The notes under the pieces are model-generated. The model had not been told where the DNA came from, ran no database searches, and worked only from the letters and a program-made list of their open reading frames with translations. This document shows positions 1 to 12,121 of a DNA stretch of 64,000 nt, in pieces; position 1 is the first letter of the stretch; each line of letters opens with the position of its first letter. The position numbers and the translations under genes are program-made. Origin of the DNA: Gymnopus androsaceus JB14 (taxonomy: Eukaryota; Basidiomycota; Agaricomycetes; Agaricales; Omphalotaceae); the NCBI GenBank assembly GCA_009733575.1, contig ML769675.1, forward strand, positions 22,069 to 86,068, in the 5' to 3' direction.

Positions 1-800
1 GGAGGTGGTGGAAGTACATCCGGTCGTTGTATAGGCGGTGGGTACAGCATAGGAACTGCAGGCCCAGCCCCAGGAAAGTCCTCGTATTCGTAAGGATTCG
101 GAGTGAGTGTCAGTGTTCGGGGAGGGATCCAAGCCAACGAAGAGAAGCCCGTGGGCGCAGCAGTGTGTGTGGTAGCGGGAGGGTAGAAAGGATTTTCACT
201 ACCAACCACTGGTGGATCCGGAATACCGGGAAATGCTCCAGTGACACTGTGGTGGTGTCGTATGCGGGATCCACAGAGTCATGAGGGATCTAGTATTGTG
301 TAGGGGGATCCTAGTCTTGGGATCCGTACATCCCATCCTCATTGTGGACTAATCCAGGAAATGGTCCGAACGCAGATCCTGAAAAAATATCGGGATCGAG
401 GGTAGCAGATGTTGGGCTCTTAGGAGGAGACGGGACAGATTGATCCTCGCGAGGGTTATCCATGGCGATACCAGCGGTAGTAGCAACCGATTTATCGTCC
501 AAGGGTACAACTCCCTGGAAAGTAGGTTGGTATTGCCACTGGCGATGACCGGCAGAGCCGCGGTTCTTGTTAAGAGCCTCAAGTCCGCGGTCTAAACCAT
601 CATCAGATGCGGACGTCGTTGGGCTTGGAACTGGAGGCGTCCCGCAACCCCAAGTACAATTCGGACTTCCGCACTCGGGAGCAGGCATAGATGACTGTAG
701 AGGAATAAAGATTAATCGAAGTCCTGACAATGTCCCCCGAGTTGGAATTAGAAGATACCTTGTTCGCGTTATTGTTATCACCCATCGGTATAGTCGACAT
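1..800 (-). CDS. proline-rich hypothetical protein, 5' part (runs off left edge)
   Basis: I do not recognise this gene. Three exons join in frame on the minus strand: 800-759 (starts MSTIPMGDN), 694-330 and 246 to the window edge, with introns GTATCT..CTACAG and GTACGG..CACAG. The product is low in complexity and rich in Pro, Ser, Thr and Asn, with a Cys pair early in exon 2 (ECGSPNCTWGCG) and a proline-rich stretch at the open end (PPPIQRPDVLPPP). No membrane helix or signal peptide is visible. The frame is open up to the edge, so the C-terminus lies outside the window. Composition suggests a disordered regulatory or scaffold protein; that is inference only. Confidence 0.55.
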
Positions 801-1458
801 GATCAACGAGCTGTGTAGTAGCAAGGAGATTACTGTATGTGGAATAGATTGAGTAGCCGCCGGTTTGCTGAAACCTGGGAGCGAGATCTGAGCAGAGAAC
901 GCATGAACCTTCCGAGTTTATATAGTCCAAGGAGCGTCAATAACTCAAAGAGCGTCAATACTGGAATCAGAGGATAGCCTAGTATCGGTCAATAGGAATC
1001 TCGTCAATAGTAATCGCATACAATTAGAAGAAAGATATACGCACATCAGTACATGTAAAACAGGCTGTTACTTGTACACCTGATGGGTTCGAAAGCGCTC
1101 GAATAACTGCTGATAGGCATGAGAAGCTTGAAGGACGCTGTGACAGCATATAATTTCGAATACAGGATTATTATTAATGCAATCCAGTGTGATGTGGGTG
1201 CGATGCAACAGATCTGTTCTCTCGTAATTAGCAAACTGAAAAAGGCACTGTATCTTACCGTATTTGAACCTAAGCAGTCCACCATCTTCAAATGTCAGTT
1301 AAATACCGATCATGAGATGAGATGCCATTCTCCTCCACGACCAAGCAGATCATTATTGCGTGATCATGGAGTACAGACTAGACTGTAAGTTAAAAAGCTG
1401 TAGAGATCAGAATTCAAATTGTGCATACCTGATCGGACCCTTAGGGCGCTGAAGCTGT

Positions 1459-1475
1459 TGAGTCCTTTCGACTCA
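1459..1475. repeat. short perfect hairpin
   Basis: TGAGTC and GACTCA are separated by the loop CTTTC. Outside the stem the arms pair imperfectly further (AGCTG on both sides, then gcgct/agcgc). It could be the tip of a decayed inverted-repeat element. There is no T-run that would suggest a Pol III terminator. Confidence 0.4.
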
Positions 1476-2120
1476 GCTGTGCCGCAAGCGCTCTGAGTGT
1501 TGAAGAACCCCTCAGTATCTCCTGATCTTCAGTTATAGGGCCCGTTCCTTGTGCATCAGAATTCAGCGCCTCGTAACTTGTTCATCGTTCATAGCGTCTA
1601 GCGTCGCGTTAAAGTTGAACCCTAGATGAAGGAAATAATCAATCAACTATCGTATTTCGTTTTCGTTGATAGAGTGGAGATGAATATGATGCAACCTACT
1701 TACCGAGATAAGAACTCCTCGTACTGAGAATGCATCACAGCATTGCACTGAGCCAATATTTCAGTTCAGGGGTGCAGCTCGAGTATGTACAAAGAAACAC
1801 TCACTATGGCGCGCGCTTGAGACGTACTGATATGGTTCAGATGCAAGTTCAGTCTTGCATCAATATGGAGAGGTGCAGTCATCCTGTCGATTTAAGAATA
1901 TGTTAGTGCAGGCTCCATCGTAGCTATCAAGTAGTGCTCACTGTGGATAGTATGATTTGAAATCATACGCAAACGCAACGTAACGTTCTTGGGCTAACGA
2001 TGAACATTTCGAAGGCGCTAGAGCCTAACTGATATGGTTAATATGTATGAGGAATAGAGAATGACTTACATAGACGTCTATCGCTGTAGACAAGTATCCG
2101 TGGTCGAATTCCTGTCAACA

Positions 2121-2525
2121 TGAAGGTTCATGTTCATCTGGGAGGTTTAGACCACTACTGGTTGTGACATATCTAGAACCGGAATGGTTCCAAATGGGAC
2201 CCACTGAAAGAAGATACAGTCACTTGGATGTCAGAATTTCGAAAAGAGAAAAAAAAAATTCTTACGATGGACACATGAAGGACGCGATGCTATAAACTCC
2301 GCGAATATGGAGGCTCATGTTCACGTTGGAACATATGTGGGCTAGTTGTTATATAGAAGTGAGGGTGTCTCGAACCAGAAGCATGGAAAGACATGGAGAC
2401 ATCATTCGGGCTGTCCCAAGCGGAAATTGGATGGTATTAGGAGCGCCAGAGCACCGGTTATTGAGGAGAATAATCATATCCAGTTTCCTACTGAAAGAAA
2501 TGACTTGGATGTCAGAATTTCAAAG
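2121..2525. repeat. diverged direct duplication, two copies
   Basis: Copy 1 (about 2121-2240) and copy 2 (about 2305-2525) share blocks in the same order: a gttcatgttca-like start, a cta-gaacc(g/a)ga block, and the closing actgaaagaa..gacttggatgtcagaatttc block. Copy 2 carries extra sequence in the middle. Neither copy codes convincingly. Confidence 0.45.
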
Positions 2526-2872
2526 TAAAACGCATGAGCATTTACAAGTTGTGTTCGCAAGATACAATGAACTACTAGATTCGCCGTTCAGTGATATATG
2601 GATCATGGGCTAGATGAGCGAGAGAGAGTATCTCGTGGGCATGCTCTGGGTCGGGAGAAACCGGGTACAGCACTAACCGTTCGAAATGCTGGTTTCACCG
2701 TAAGGGATGCTACCGGGCGCCAATGTCAGCGCCACCGTCAGCGCCAATTTTGGATGCGTGAGGTCGCGTGATTTCGGACAAACAACCCTTTTCGTTTGGC
2801 TCTTCCACGACGATAAACTGAAAGCTTCCTGTTGGTCGACATTTGTAGCGTTCCCGTATTCTGGCCACTACG

Positions 2873-4373
2873 ATGAGCAAGAAAGGATCAAAGGCTACAA
2901 AACCTGACGTCTCTACATATGACATCGGAGACACTGTCCTTGGCAAAGTACGAGGTTATCCGCCGTGGCCTGGTCGAGTATGTTTCAAACTTCTTTTTCG
3001 CGTTCTCAGTGCTTATTAGCTCTTCGAAGGTCGCAGATCCTGAAACTCTCCCTGAAAAAGTAAAGACTGAACGCCCCACCAAAAAGAGTCTCTGTTATTC
3101 CGTTCAGTTCTTCCCTACCGGAGACTAGTGCGTAGTCCTTTGTGCAACTCAAAACTCTAATCCACACTCACATTCCCTCTACTCCAGTGCTTGGCTTACG
3201 CCGAAAGACATTTCAAGGCTAAGGCTGCACGAAATCGAAGCTTACATTTCCGATCCTGCTAAACGTTCCGGTGATCTCCTCCAAGGGTACAAAATCGCGC
3301 GGGACCCTACAGAGTGGTCGGAGGCTCTAGCGGCCAACCGCGCTGACGAAGAAGAGGCCGAGGCTGATGTTGATGAAGAAGACGAATTAGAGGAAGACGA
3401 ACGTGTCGCGAGTAAAAAGAGAAAGGCTCCTTCGTCGACAGCTGCATCTACATCGAAAAAGCGTAAACGGGAATCGGAGCCTGCTGCTAAAGCTAAAGGT
3501 TCTGCGTCTTCGAACAAGGTCAAAGGCGCTGGAAAGCAGCGCAAATCGAAAGCAGCTATCGAGTCGGAGGATGAAGGTGCTGAAGCTGGTGAAGCCGAAG
3601 GAGGGAGTCAGCAGGCTCCTAACGAATCCCCTCCAGCCACGAAAAAGGCCAAAACCGGTCCAGCTGCAGCAAAGGACGAAAACGCAGAGGATGGTGAGAT
3701 ATCTGCTTCTCTTGCTTTCTTTTCTTCACTAATCATTGTTATAGCTGAACTAGCAAAGGATCCAGAAGCGAACAAGGTTCGCGAGTGGCGACATCGGTTA
3801 CAAAAGGTCTTTTTGAGCAGCAAAGTCACGGCACCCAAAGCAGACGAAATGCCTGACATGAACGAGCTCTTCCACCAGATCGAATCATACGACAAGATAA
3901 ACATTGCGTATCTCTCAGTGAGTCTATTTAGACAATCATCGTTTCGAATTCTCATCTCTCCTCAGTTCTCCAAAATCGGCAAAGTCATGCGACACATCAC
4001 CGCCTTGTCCGACGATAAAGTACCTCTCGACGCCAAATACAAGTTCCGAGACCGAGCCAAGGTACTCGTCGAACAATGGCAACACATCATCAACGCCAGC
4101 AAAGACTCTACTTCCTCCTCCCAACCCACCAACACCAATGGCAGGAATGGCAAGGATCATCGGTCGTCCAAAGAAACAACGAATGGCGCCTCGCCTGCGA
4201 AAAATGGCGCTGAATCACAGTCGCCTGGCGTGGAGAACGTGAATGGTATTGCGGATGCTATCAATAGTAGTATTGCGGGTGGAACTATGGAGGTTGATGA
4301 GGATACGAGAATGAATGGACATGGGCATGGGCATCGTTATAATGCAGGTGAGGATTCATCTTTGGCTCTTTGA
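2873..4373 (+). CDS. PWWP-domain chromatin protein with TFIIS-N/LEDGF-like C-terminal region
   Basis: Probably a nuclear reader that binds methylated histone and DNA through its PWWP domain. Exons 2873-2977, 3030-3127, 3188-3693, 3745-3917 and 3966 onward join in frame. The PWWP core is at residues ~16-70: GDTVLGKVRGYPPWPG, then FFPTGDYAWL and KDISRLRLHEIEAYI, as usual for fungal members. A long Lys/Glu/Ala-rich disordered stretch with nuclear-localisation-like KKRK runs follows. Residues after ~240 (REWRHRLQKVFL .. YDKINIAYLSFSKIGKVMRHI) resemble the helical LEDGF/TFIIS N-terminal-like fold. The frame ends at 4373 (EDSSLAL). An alternative last exon at about 4934-5019 (ASPDADADPVGDHSMLP.. 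SEIAVE) could be joined from the GTGAGG donor at 4347, but needs a ~590-bp intron, long for this genome. Domain call firm; 3' end uncertain. Confidence 0.85.
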
Positions 4374-5691
4374 AGCTGGCTCGTTTTCGATACTTGGCGT
4401 GGCGTGGCGTAATTCATTTCCTTTACTCTGTTGCTTTGAATCTTTCTCTCCTTTTCTGGGTTTCCGTTTTACAAGCAGCCTCTCCTCTCCTCTTGACACT
4501 TGACGCCTCCCTGCATGGTCGTGTCAGCAGTGAAGACGGATGATGGATTAGGAGACGATTGGAAGCGCTTTTCATTCATGTTGTTGTCAGCCAGTTTCCT
4601 GGGTTCGGATGGCTATAGTGTGACGGGCTAGGGGGTTATCGTTCACGCTTTCTGCGTTTGTTTTTGGGCTGTTGAAGTGGTTAAACCAATCTCACTGATC
4701 CCGGTTGGGTTGAGTCGGGTAGGGATATCGATTTCAGTGCGCTGGTACGGACTAGTTGATGTGGCAAATCACTGTTGTTCCGCCCGTCGTTGTTACGGTG
4801 TTGGTCCACGTTTGTGGTGATTATGAGGCTGTCGCTGGATTTTCGTTCCTCATTCCGCTCGCTTTTTTCAATTCTCTCTATTTATCCCCCATCAAACCTG
4901 ACAACAATTGCGTTTTTCCCCTCCTTCTTCCAGCCGCATCCCCCGATGCTGATGCTGACCCCGTTGGTGATCATTCTATGCTCCCAGATATTACAATGTC
5001 GGAAATCGCTGTCGAGTAATCTCTCGACCTCTCTGGATCATGATATACGCTCAGGTAAGCATAGTGCCTGTTAGATGAATGCTGCTAATAGGCTCTAGGG
5101 TAAAAATAATTTATCTCACTTCTTCCAGGCCAGGCTTTTCTTTCATCGGGTCTTCTGTTTCTGTTTCAGTTGTACATAATGTTTTTGCCAAGCTTCGCTT
5201 CTCCCTACCCTGCGTGTATCCTTCCTTCTCGGCCTAGTCCCCATGCTCCTTTCCTCCACCATTCTTGCCATGGTACTTGACCCCACCCATATACAATGTT
5301 TTGCCGATCTTCAAATTATTTGATCAGAACCTGTTTAATTTTTTTGCACATCTTCTTTTCGATTTTCCTCTGTGTTTTGTTTCATTACATGTCTCTGTTC
5401 CTTTAGCTAAACATTGTTCTGCTCTCTCTCTCGACTCCCTTGCGTTTATCCTCATTTTGTATGATCCATAACAGAATTATATGATTTTTTTCTTGCTGTA
5501 CATACTCTGAACCTTTGAGATCGTCTAACACGTAGTATTAATTAGGAGATCACAACGTAGCCAACGGCAAAATCCTTATTCTTTTCGGAGAGACAGTCTC
5601 TTTGTACTCATATATTCTGCTCGTCAGCCACTGATTGTCATGATTATCTGGGAATATATAAAAGCTACTCGAATGTGCTTTCTCCAACAAT
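4374..5691. other. intergenic, pyrimidine-rich
   Basis: Mostly T/C-rich sequence. The only coding-like piece is the possible last exon of the PWWP gene at 4934-5019. Nothing else is supported. Confidence 0.5.
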
Positions 5692-6330
5692 TTGACGAAT
5701 GCCCGAGTATTTCGATACTGTGAACGTCGTGAAGGGAGTGACTATGGTGTATACTTCTCAGACGCTATGATGTATGTATACAGCTGCAATACGACGATTC
5801 TTCGCTGTTTAGACTTCGAGCCCGTTCGCCTAATCGCAGACGACGACGATTTCTTTGTTCCAGCTCACTGGCATGAAGAACATGACGAGATCATCACTGT
5901 TCTTGAGGGAAACTACAAGTCACTTTGGGAAGCGAGGTGAAAGTATGCACGCCGGATAGCGGTAGTTTCGCATTCGCGCGCTAGAAGAAAAGATAAAGTC
6001 GATCACTGATAGAAAACTTTAAAAGGGTTTCAAAGGAGTGCGTTGTGTATTCACGGAGCGAACAAATCCGTCGGTGAGTGCGCGAATTTGAGTTCTGTCA
6101 GCTCTAGCTCAGGCAAACTGGCACTCGAACGGGTAGAATTTTGACGAAAAGAGCTCTTCTTCCGCAATGTCAGAGTGGAGGAGCCTACTGCCTGCAATGC
6201 AGGTGTTCTATCACTGAGATGCGTTCCCTGTGTTTCCCATGCATTTGAAGTGGCTGGAAAAAGCAGTGAGTTTGCGCGTGGATCTGGCAGTGCTTACAGT
6301 TTGTTGTAAGCTTGGGAGGCTACATTGCTC
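5692..6330 (+). pseudogene. decayed cupin (RmlC-like) protein gene
   Basis: The fragments appear in the order expected for a small fungal cupin but in different frames. First comes the metal-site motif around 5870-5905 (PAHWHEEHDEIITVLEG, with the His/His/Glu-type ligands). Next are VKVCTPDSGSFAF near 5939-5985, KGFKGVRCVFTERTNPS near 6025-6075, and a C-terminal piece near 6170-6270 (LLPAMQVFYH, then a stop, then FPVFPMHLKWLEKA). At least one frameshift after the cupin motif and stops at ~5938-5940, ~5983 and ~6213-6215 break it; not all can be removed with plausible introns. Family knowledge: such cupins are single-domain proteins of about 150-200 aa, mostly of unknown function. I infer a pseudogene. 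Confidence 0.65.
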
Positions 6331-6594
6331 CTCTATTGGGCTATCGGTTAACTTACGAGAGCTTAAAAAAGGCATAAAGGATTCTATAGTCGACTTTTCC
6401 ATGCAAATCGTACATTTCCCAAAATTACTACTAGTAGCAATTGGAGAAGAGCATGTCGCGCTTCTAGTAAGCAGCGAAAATGAGTGGCATAGTAGTAGTA
6501 CAACAACAGAAATTGTTCTATCCGAGGATTCAAACCCAAACCCAAAGCAACATAAAATTAGCGTAGCAGGTTAATTTAAGACCTCATTGCCAGA

Positions 6595-9500
6595 TCATGA
6601 GCTCGCAACGCCTTGAGTCGGGACATGGAAACCTGAAAACCAACAAATCAGTATCAAGTCGAAGATCAGAGGTATGACTGACATCTTTCGACGGATTCCG
6701 GATTATTACCCCACTATAGACGAAGAAGATCAGGACTTGAACAACCCCTATGCTATAATGCTTACCCAAGGCGCCATAGGAATGGTCTTCACGGCGCTGA
6801 AAGCAATGAAGATTATCAACAAGCTGAAGTTGTAGCCTGTATCGGCGGCTGCGCCCCAAAGGTAAGCGTATTTCTTCCAGAAGACGAAATGGTCTATAAA
6901 CCAAGAATTAGCAAAGATCACAGCAGTGTGAGTCTCGTTTGACCCACATCGTTTGACCCAAAGATGGTTAATGGATCCAAGGATGAAGAGAGTGAAGAAA
7001 GATACACTTATGTTACCCCAGCTATGCAAAAAATCAGTCGAGCGCCTCTCGATGGATAACATTGACACCCACTAGTTTTCAAAAGAGTCACTGAATACCG
7101 GCACGCTCCAGAGATCAAATCGAGCTCTCGGCCATCTGCGATGGAGAAGATACAGGATCATTGGAGCGAGAGCACCAACCAAAAATCCATAAAGCTAGTT
7201 TCACATTCACGTCAAGTTCAAGCATGTTAAATTGGTGCAGATCACGTACCATGGGAGTGTATATAGCATCAGCAAATAGTCGCTTTGGCCCAACAAGAGC
7301 GAAAGATATACTCTGGTTGTTGAGGGAGATGACAGTTTGGCCCTAAAAGGTTTAAACAATCAGCAACACTATAGTATCAATGTACAGTGAGTAAATACGT
7401 ACCGTCCATTGTCTGTTTGGGTCGGTCACGGCGCCAGTAAGAATGTCGCCCTTGGTTTTACAGACCCAAAGAACTGTAGAAACGTTGAGCTTGGGCCAAT
7501 TGAACCATAGTTTCAGAATATACTCACTAGTAGCGTAGCTGAAAGGAAATTAGCAAAAGCATGAACGGACGATCATGATAGGTAGGATGACACTTACTTC
7601 ACGGGAACCCCGACGCAGATACCCCAAACTTGTGCTAATAGAACTTTACGTGGAGGAACATGGAACTAGTCCGAAATTTTAAACACCAGTTAGGACGCCG
7701 AATTTGATTTTACTCACGTAGTGGCCGCTATAGACAATTTTAGTATTCTCTCGGTCGCATTCAAAGAGTGGCGAGGACTTACAGTTTCATATCTGCGAGC
7801 ATGCTTTGCGCTTCGTACCAGCCTATGTAGGAAGATCAGTTGTCAATATCGCCATGAGTATCCAGAGCACGTACATTGCCCGCTAATCACCCGGTAGCTC
7901 AAAGAACCCACAGGATGCCTCGAGCCACCGGCATTGATCGCATAACCATAGAACAGCTCGTTAAAGTAGCCGACTGCCATTTGATATCCGCTGACAGAGT
8001 AGATATAAGCTACGGGCATTGAAATGCATTCAGTTGTTAGTGCGTGAAGAAAAAGGAATAAGTACCCATTGGTAAGACGATGATTGCTCCTATGGCAAGG
8101 CCAATAAAGAGCATGTAGATTGGCATGTATACTGTTCAACGGTAGGTGAATATATATCGTGTTTAAGAAATAAATTAGTAGACTTACAAACACCTTTGGC
8201 GGTCAAGATGATTAAAATAATAACGGGTATGCTGAACCACGAATTAGCCGATGAAATCTCAAATCGTCTTATAACGTACATGAAGAGAACTAAATTCCAC
8301 CATAAGGGTACTGGAGGATATCGACGGATAATTTCTGTCAGCTTGTCGGTCGTCTTGACTTGCCGGTACGATTTGAATGTCTTCAAAAGCATAGGCCCCT
8401 GGAAGAGTGCGCAAGAGACAAAGGAGCCCATGTATGCAACATAAGCGAAAAAGTCTAAAACCTGGTCAGTTTGGAAAAGCTATCCTTACAAACAACTCAC
8501 AATTCCAACGTAGTTGGGCTGACATCATCGGTGGACCAACTTGTTCAAAGAGAGTTTCGTTTAAATGGTTGTCAGCAGTCAAAAGAGCCGAGGTGGGGTA
8601 CTAGATCCAACGTCAATAAGAAGCATATACACGCGAGATTGAGAACGTACATCGGAGCCATTCTTCAGATATAATGTCTGTGTTTGAATCGGATACAAGG
8701 CAGAGTCCCATGCATTAGTGAAAAAAGCAGCTGGAACAAGAATCCAAGCAGATATGGCACACGCCGCAAATATGTTTACTTGAGTCCAGTAACTAGATTC
8801 AACGTCAATAAGAAGTGTTAATTAGTATATAAGAGAGCGCACGGATAGTAAATGCATTGAGATCCAATGTTCGACCAATCAAGTGTGAGTGTAAGAAACC
8901 CTGCGCCTCCCAGTCCCGAGCCTGAAGCATGATCAGACAACGCTTCCGTATTGCATTGAAAGTCTTACCGAGGAATTGGGCTTTGGGGTTACTCGAGAAC
9001 CAGCATAGGAAAGCGAGAGATGACAAGAAAGGGAAAGCATACTGAGCAGGGATTAGCTGAATAGTGAATGGTGCCAAGAAACTTTACTCGCCTCCGGAAG
9101 GAATTCCCAAAGGAAGAATGCGAGGATAGACCACCAGAAAACTCGCATCTGCTTCTGGGCAACAGCGGCATCTTCTTCCATCGATTTACGCATGGCATTG
9201 AAGACTGCCACTTGTTGGAGAGCTGTTGATACTTGATTAGTATGACTCAGTTAGCAAGATCAGAAGCAGTACCAAGAGGGAAGCTAAGAAAATAGATTCA
9301 TGTAAGAAACGCTGAATGGTACATCTTAGAGCTGAACGTACGGTGTGATGGGATTTTCTACCAAGAATGCTCGCGCGAAAGAGGCGAACGAAAAGCCTAC
9401 AAAGACACACGACAGCTGAAGTCAAAGAGAAAGATGTCAGTCAAACTGAGCAACAGTGCGACTGATATTATGCGCACCATGAATAATATCGCCAGCTATT

Positions 9501-10429
9501 TCAGAGGCAGGATATCGTTAATAACTGATAAAAGAGTCAAAAGGCTCGACGAACCCATCCGTTCATTGCTATGTAAAGCATTCAGAATTTTACAATGATA
9601 CGAAAAATCACAAATGCTCACGTTTATCGTAAAATATTTGCAAAGGCGCAAGGACATAATCTCCGAGGTTGTTTGTAGCTCCGGTATTAGCACTAGAAGC
9701 GAAACTTTGAGCAAGGATGTCATCTTCTAGAGGAGCGAAACGCACGCTAGAACAATAGTAACGTGCTCCTTGACAGAGAATGGGCCGGGATTGAGGTCAA
9801 AGGAAAATTTTCCAAAACCAATTCGTTTCTGAGGGAGTGAGGAGGCAAGCATGCGACCGAAATACAAAGAGGCAATCTGGACGAAGTAGACTAGCGGAAA
9901 ATCTTCAGATCGGAATAGACATAACTGCAACAATTGCCTTACTAGAATATGGGACATATGTTGTCTAAGCCACAAAATTCGTGAGCATTGAGGAGAGATA
10001 TACTAAACAGAGACGGCGTACTCTGAAGAAACCCATCTGCGTCAGCCATCTGCGCGTGATCATCAATATCAAGAGCACCCAGAACACTGAATCGTTCACT
10101 CACGCTCCAAGAGCGGTCAGCGTTCCCGAGAGGAAGAAGAAGCGCCATGTAATAACTGTCATGTTGGGGTCATCCTCAAAGTCCACGAGCTCCCTGACAA
10201 TCTGTGGAAACACATTGTAGGCAGGATCATTGTCTTTATCTGCGGGGAGATGAGAAAGGAAAAATCGTTCGAGGCATGTTAGCATACCGATGTCTTCGTT
10301 GTTGCTGTCGATTTCCTCCACGTCGTCCAATGATTTCTTTTCGCTGCCCATGTAGTCGAATGCTTCCTTTTCGTTGCTAGCATTCTGGTACGGGATCGTG
10401 GCCAGGACGTCGGACGTGTGGTCGGCCAT
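6595..10429 (-). CDS. OPT-family oligopeptide transporter
   Basis: A plasma-membrane proton-coupled importer of small peptides (or peptide-like/metal chelates) is the family role. The start is 10429 (MADHTSDVLATIPYQN), with an acidic cytosolic N-terminus. Family hallmarks follow across many short exons: DDPNMTVITWRFFFLSGTLTALGA, LNPGPFSVKEHV, NTGATNNLGDYVLAP followed by QIFYDKR, AMNGWVRR, WSILAFFLWEFLPE, and RYPPVPLWWNLVLF. Long hydrophobic helices lie throughout. The last exons read KTIPMAPW, WGNNPESVERC and then FHVPTQGVASS before TGA at 6595. The usual length (~750-850 aa) fits. No frame break was found, although I did not place every one of the ~15 or more introns. A TATATAA box lies ~90 bp upstream. 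It is transcribed away from the DUF6593 and oxidase genes. The substrate cannot be told from sequence. Confidence 0.88.
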
Positions 10430-10517
10430 TGCTCAGTAAACAACGAGGATCTGGGCACCGCGAGCTACAAGAGCGTGAACGAGGGGAAGACCTGAGAAAT
10501 GTGGATGCACTGTTCCC

Positions 10518-10524
10518 TTATATA
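10518..10524 (-). promoter_or_regulatory. TATA box of the OPT transporter gene
   Basis: TATATAA on the minus strand, about 90 bp upstream of the ATG at 10429, a normal distance once a short 5' leader is allowed for. Confidence 0.45.
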
Positions 10525-10815
10525 GGGTGGAAAAATAGGTCAGGATAAGGAAAGCAGAAGATAAGAAATCTCCCGTGCTAATGGCGGAAGGCCAAGGAAT
10601 AAGTACTAGCAACTATGTAGCACAATCGACCGTATGCTGCGCGGATCATAATTACCTTCCAAGACTTACATCTCCTTGTATACGGCATGGAAAATAGACG
10701 GAGGCTTGCAACGGGCAGAGTCTGGTCATTTTAATAAAATCTTCATTCCTTCCTTCGCTTAATCTGTGGAATTCAAACTTCAGACAGTGCTGAGAGTGGA
10801 GGAAAGAACCTCCCA
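10525..10815. other. intergenic, OPT promoter region
   Basis: No coding sequence seen. It separates the OPT promoter from the end of the unresolved minus-strand gene. Confidence 0.5.
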
Positions 10816-11802
10816 TTTTATTGCATGAGATATGTTATGCTGTCATTCTAGGAACGAGTACATCGCGGAGAATCAGTAAATCCTAGGAGTAAAAATACCT
10901 GTGCGCGGATTCCAATGACCATTGCATCATTCAACGCAATCCGAAAGATTTCGAAGCGAGCAGAAACGGACCCTCGCGTTAAGAAAAAACGCGAGGAGTT
11001 AAATATCTGAAATAGAGCTAGATATTGTTTATTTAACGAGCCTATTGAACTTGTTGCGAAATCATGAAAGACACGTACAATTTGACGGGTAAAGACTAGA
11101 AGTTCCATACGTCTCTTCGTTTCAATCTTTCGCGAAACTACACACAACGCTAGTCGGATGCAATGGATGAATGATAGCTCGAAAGAGCAGGACTATATCT
11201 CCTATCTTAACATATCTGTCAACAAGAGAAATGCTGAGATAAAGAGATATATCAACCATTGACAATACCTTCCAGACTCCAGTCCTAGATAAGTCGATGA
11301 TAAGGTTCGTCAGGTTAGGTCAGGTTCCACTCCAAGTTGTACTTACTGAATTGTGAGTGCATCATGCTGTATAAAGGTGCTCCCGGTGCCAAGGTCTCCA
11401 CCGAAACTGAAAAGGACACGCAAGTTCTGCTTTTTGGCGTCAGGAGTGTTGCAAGAGCCAAGTACGAGACAGCAGTCAATTGGTGGCGAACGCGTACACG
11501 TGCTCATCGGTCATGTGTTTGTGTCGAGCCGGACGCCGGACGCCGCCGGAGCGTGTCCTCCAAGTTCTACCAGCCACATGCACGAAGGATCTGTCCAGTC
11601 TATCATTCCATCAGTACGAAGCTATTCTAGAAGCTATCATCGCGCAGAGCTCTGGAGTCATCCCGATACGCTTCTTCTTTATCTGCTCAAATTGATCGCA
11701 CTCAACGAGAACAACGCGAGGCCATTCACGTCGGCATTGGGTCTTTCCTTCCTCATAAATCGGGTTTCGGCTACGGATAGATAATCTTTCGGAAAACTCC
11801 AT
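10816..11802 (-). CDS. unresolved minus-strand gene of unknown function
   Basis: Several minus-strand pieces look like exons. A 64-codon frame starts at 11802 (MEFSERLSIRSRNPIYEEGK). A frame near 11470-11345 (FSFGGDLGTGSTFIQHDA) ends at a GTAAGT donor. 11147-11070 (RKIETKRRMELLVFTRQI) ends at GTACGT and joins after TTTCAG to IFNSSRFFLTRGSVSARF.. ending IGIRAQ; a last exon could give NDSITYLMQ and stop. I could not join the middle exons without stops and recognise no domain. Either a real gene with introns I could not place, or a decaying one. A plus-strand frame over 11353-11784 uses a GTG start and looks like the shadow of these exons. Confidence 0.3.
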
Positions 11803-12121
11803 CTCTCACGAATCCTTTTTGTCATTTTGCTACCATTTCGTCAAAGTCTAACCTCCAACCTCATGTTCGCTACTCCTGCCACCTCCAGTCAATGAAAATA
11901 CCTCAAGGCTGACTCGCGACTGTGAAAGCTGATCCGAAGCATTTGTCTGCATTGTTTATCTGTCCGAATCGATGAGATGCTGGTCGTAGGATTGATGCTG
12001 CTGATTCCCGTCAGTGAGCATGGCGGCTTGCGCACCTTCGAGGATGAACAGCCTGATAAGGCTAGCTTGGAATTCTATCTTCTGCTCTCCTTTAAGAAAT
12101 TCCTCTACGAAACCCTGATGA

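Larger units (their letters stand above)
801..2872. other. gene-poor region with diverged duplication
   Basis: No convincing gene. Short open frames (for example 1119-1388) lack splice structure and recognisable domains. Visible structure: a small hairpin at 1459-1475 (TGAGTC, 5-base loop, GACTCA), and two diverged copies of a segment at about 2121-2240 and 2305-2525 that end in the same string (gacttggatgtcagaatttc). Confidence 0.5.

Noticed and set aside
1119..1388. 89-codon frame in the left gene-poor region
   Set aside because: No domain, no splice signals, and overlapped by a similar-sized frame on the other strand.
1459..1475. Hairpin as a tRNA or ncRNA gene
   Set aside because: No tRNA arms or B-box (GGTTCGA) at the right spacing, and no Pol III terminator.
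11353..11784. 143-codon plus-strand frame
   Set aside because: Begins with GTG, not ATG, has no domain, and overlaps more convincing minus-strand exon pieces.
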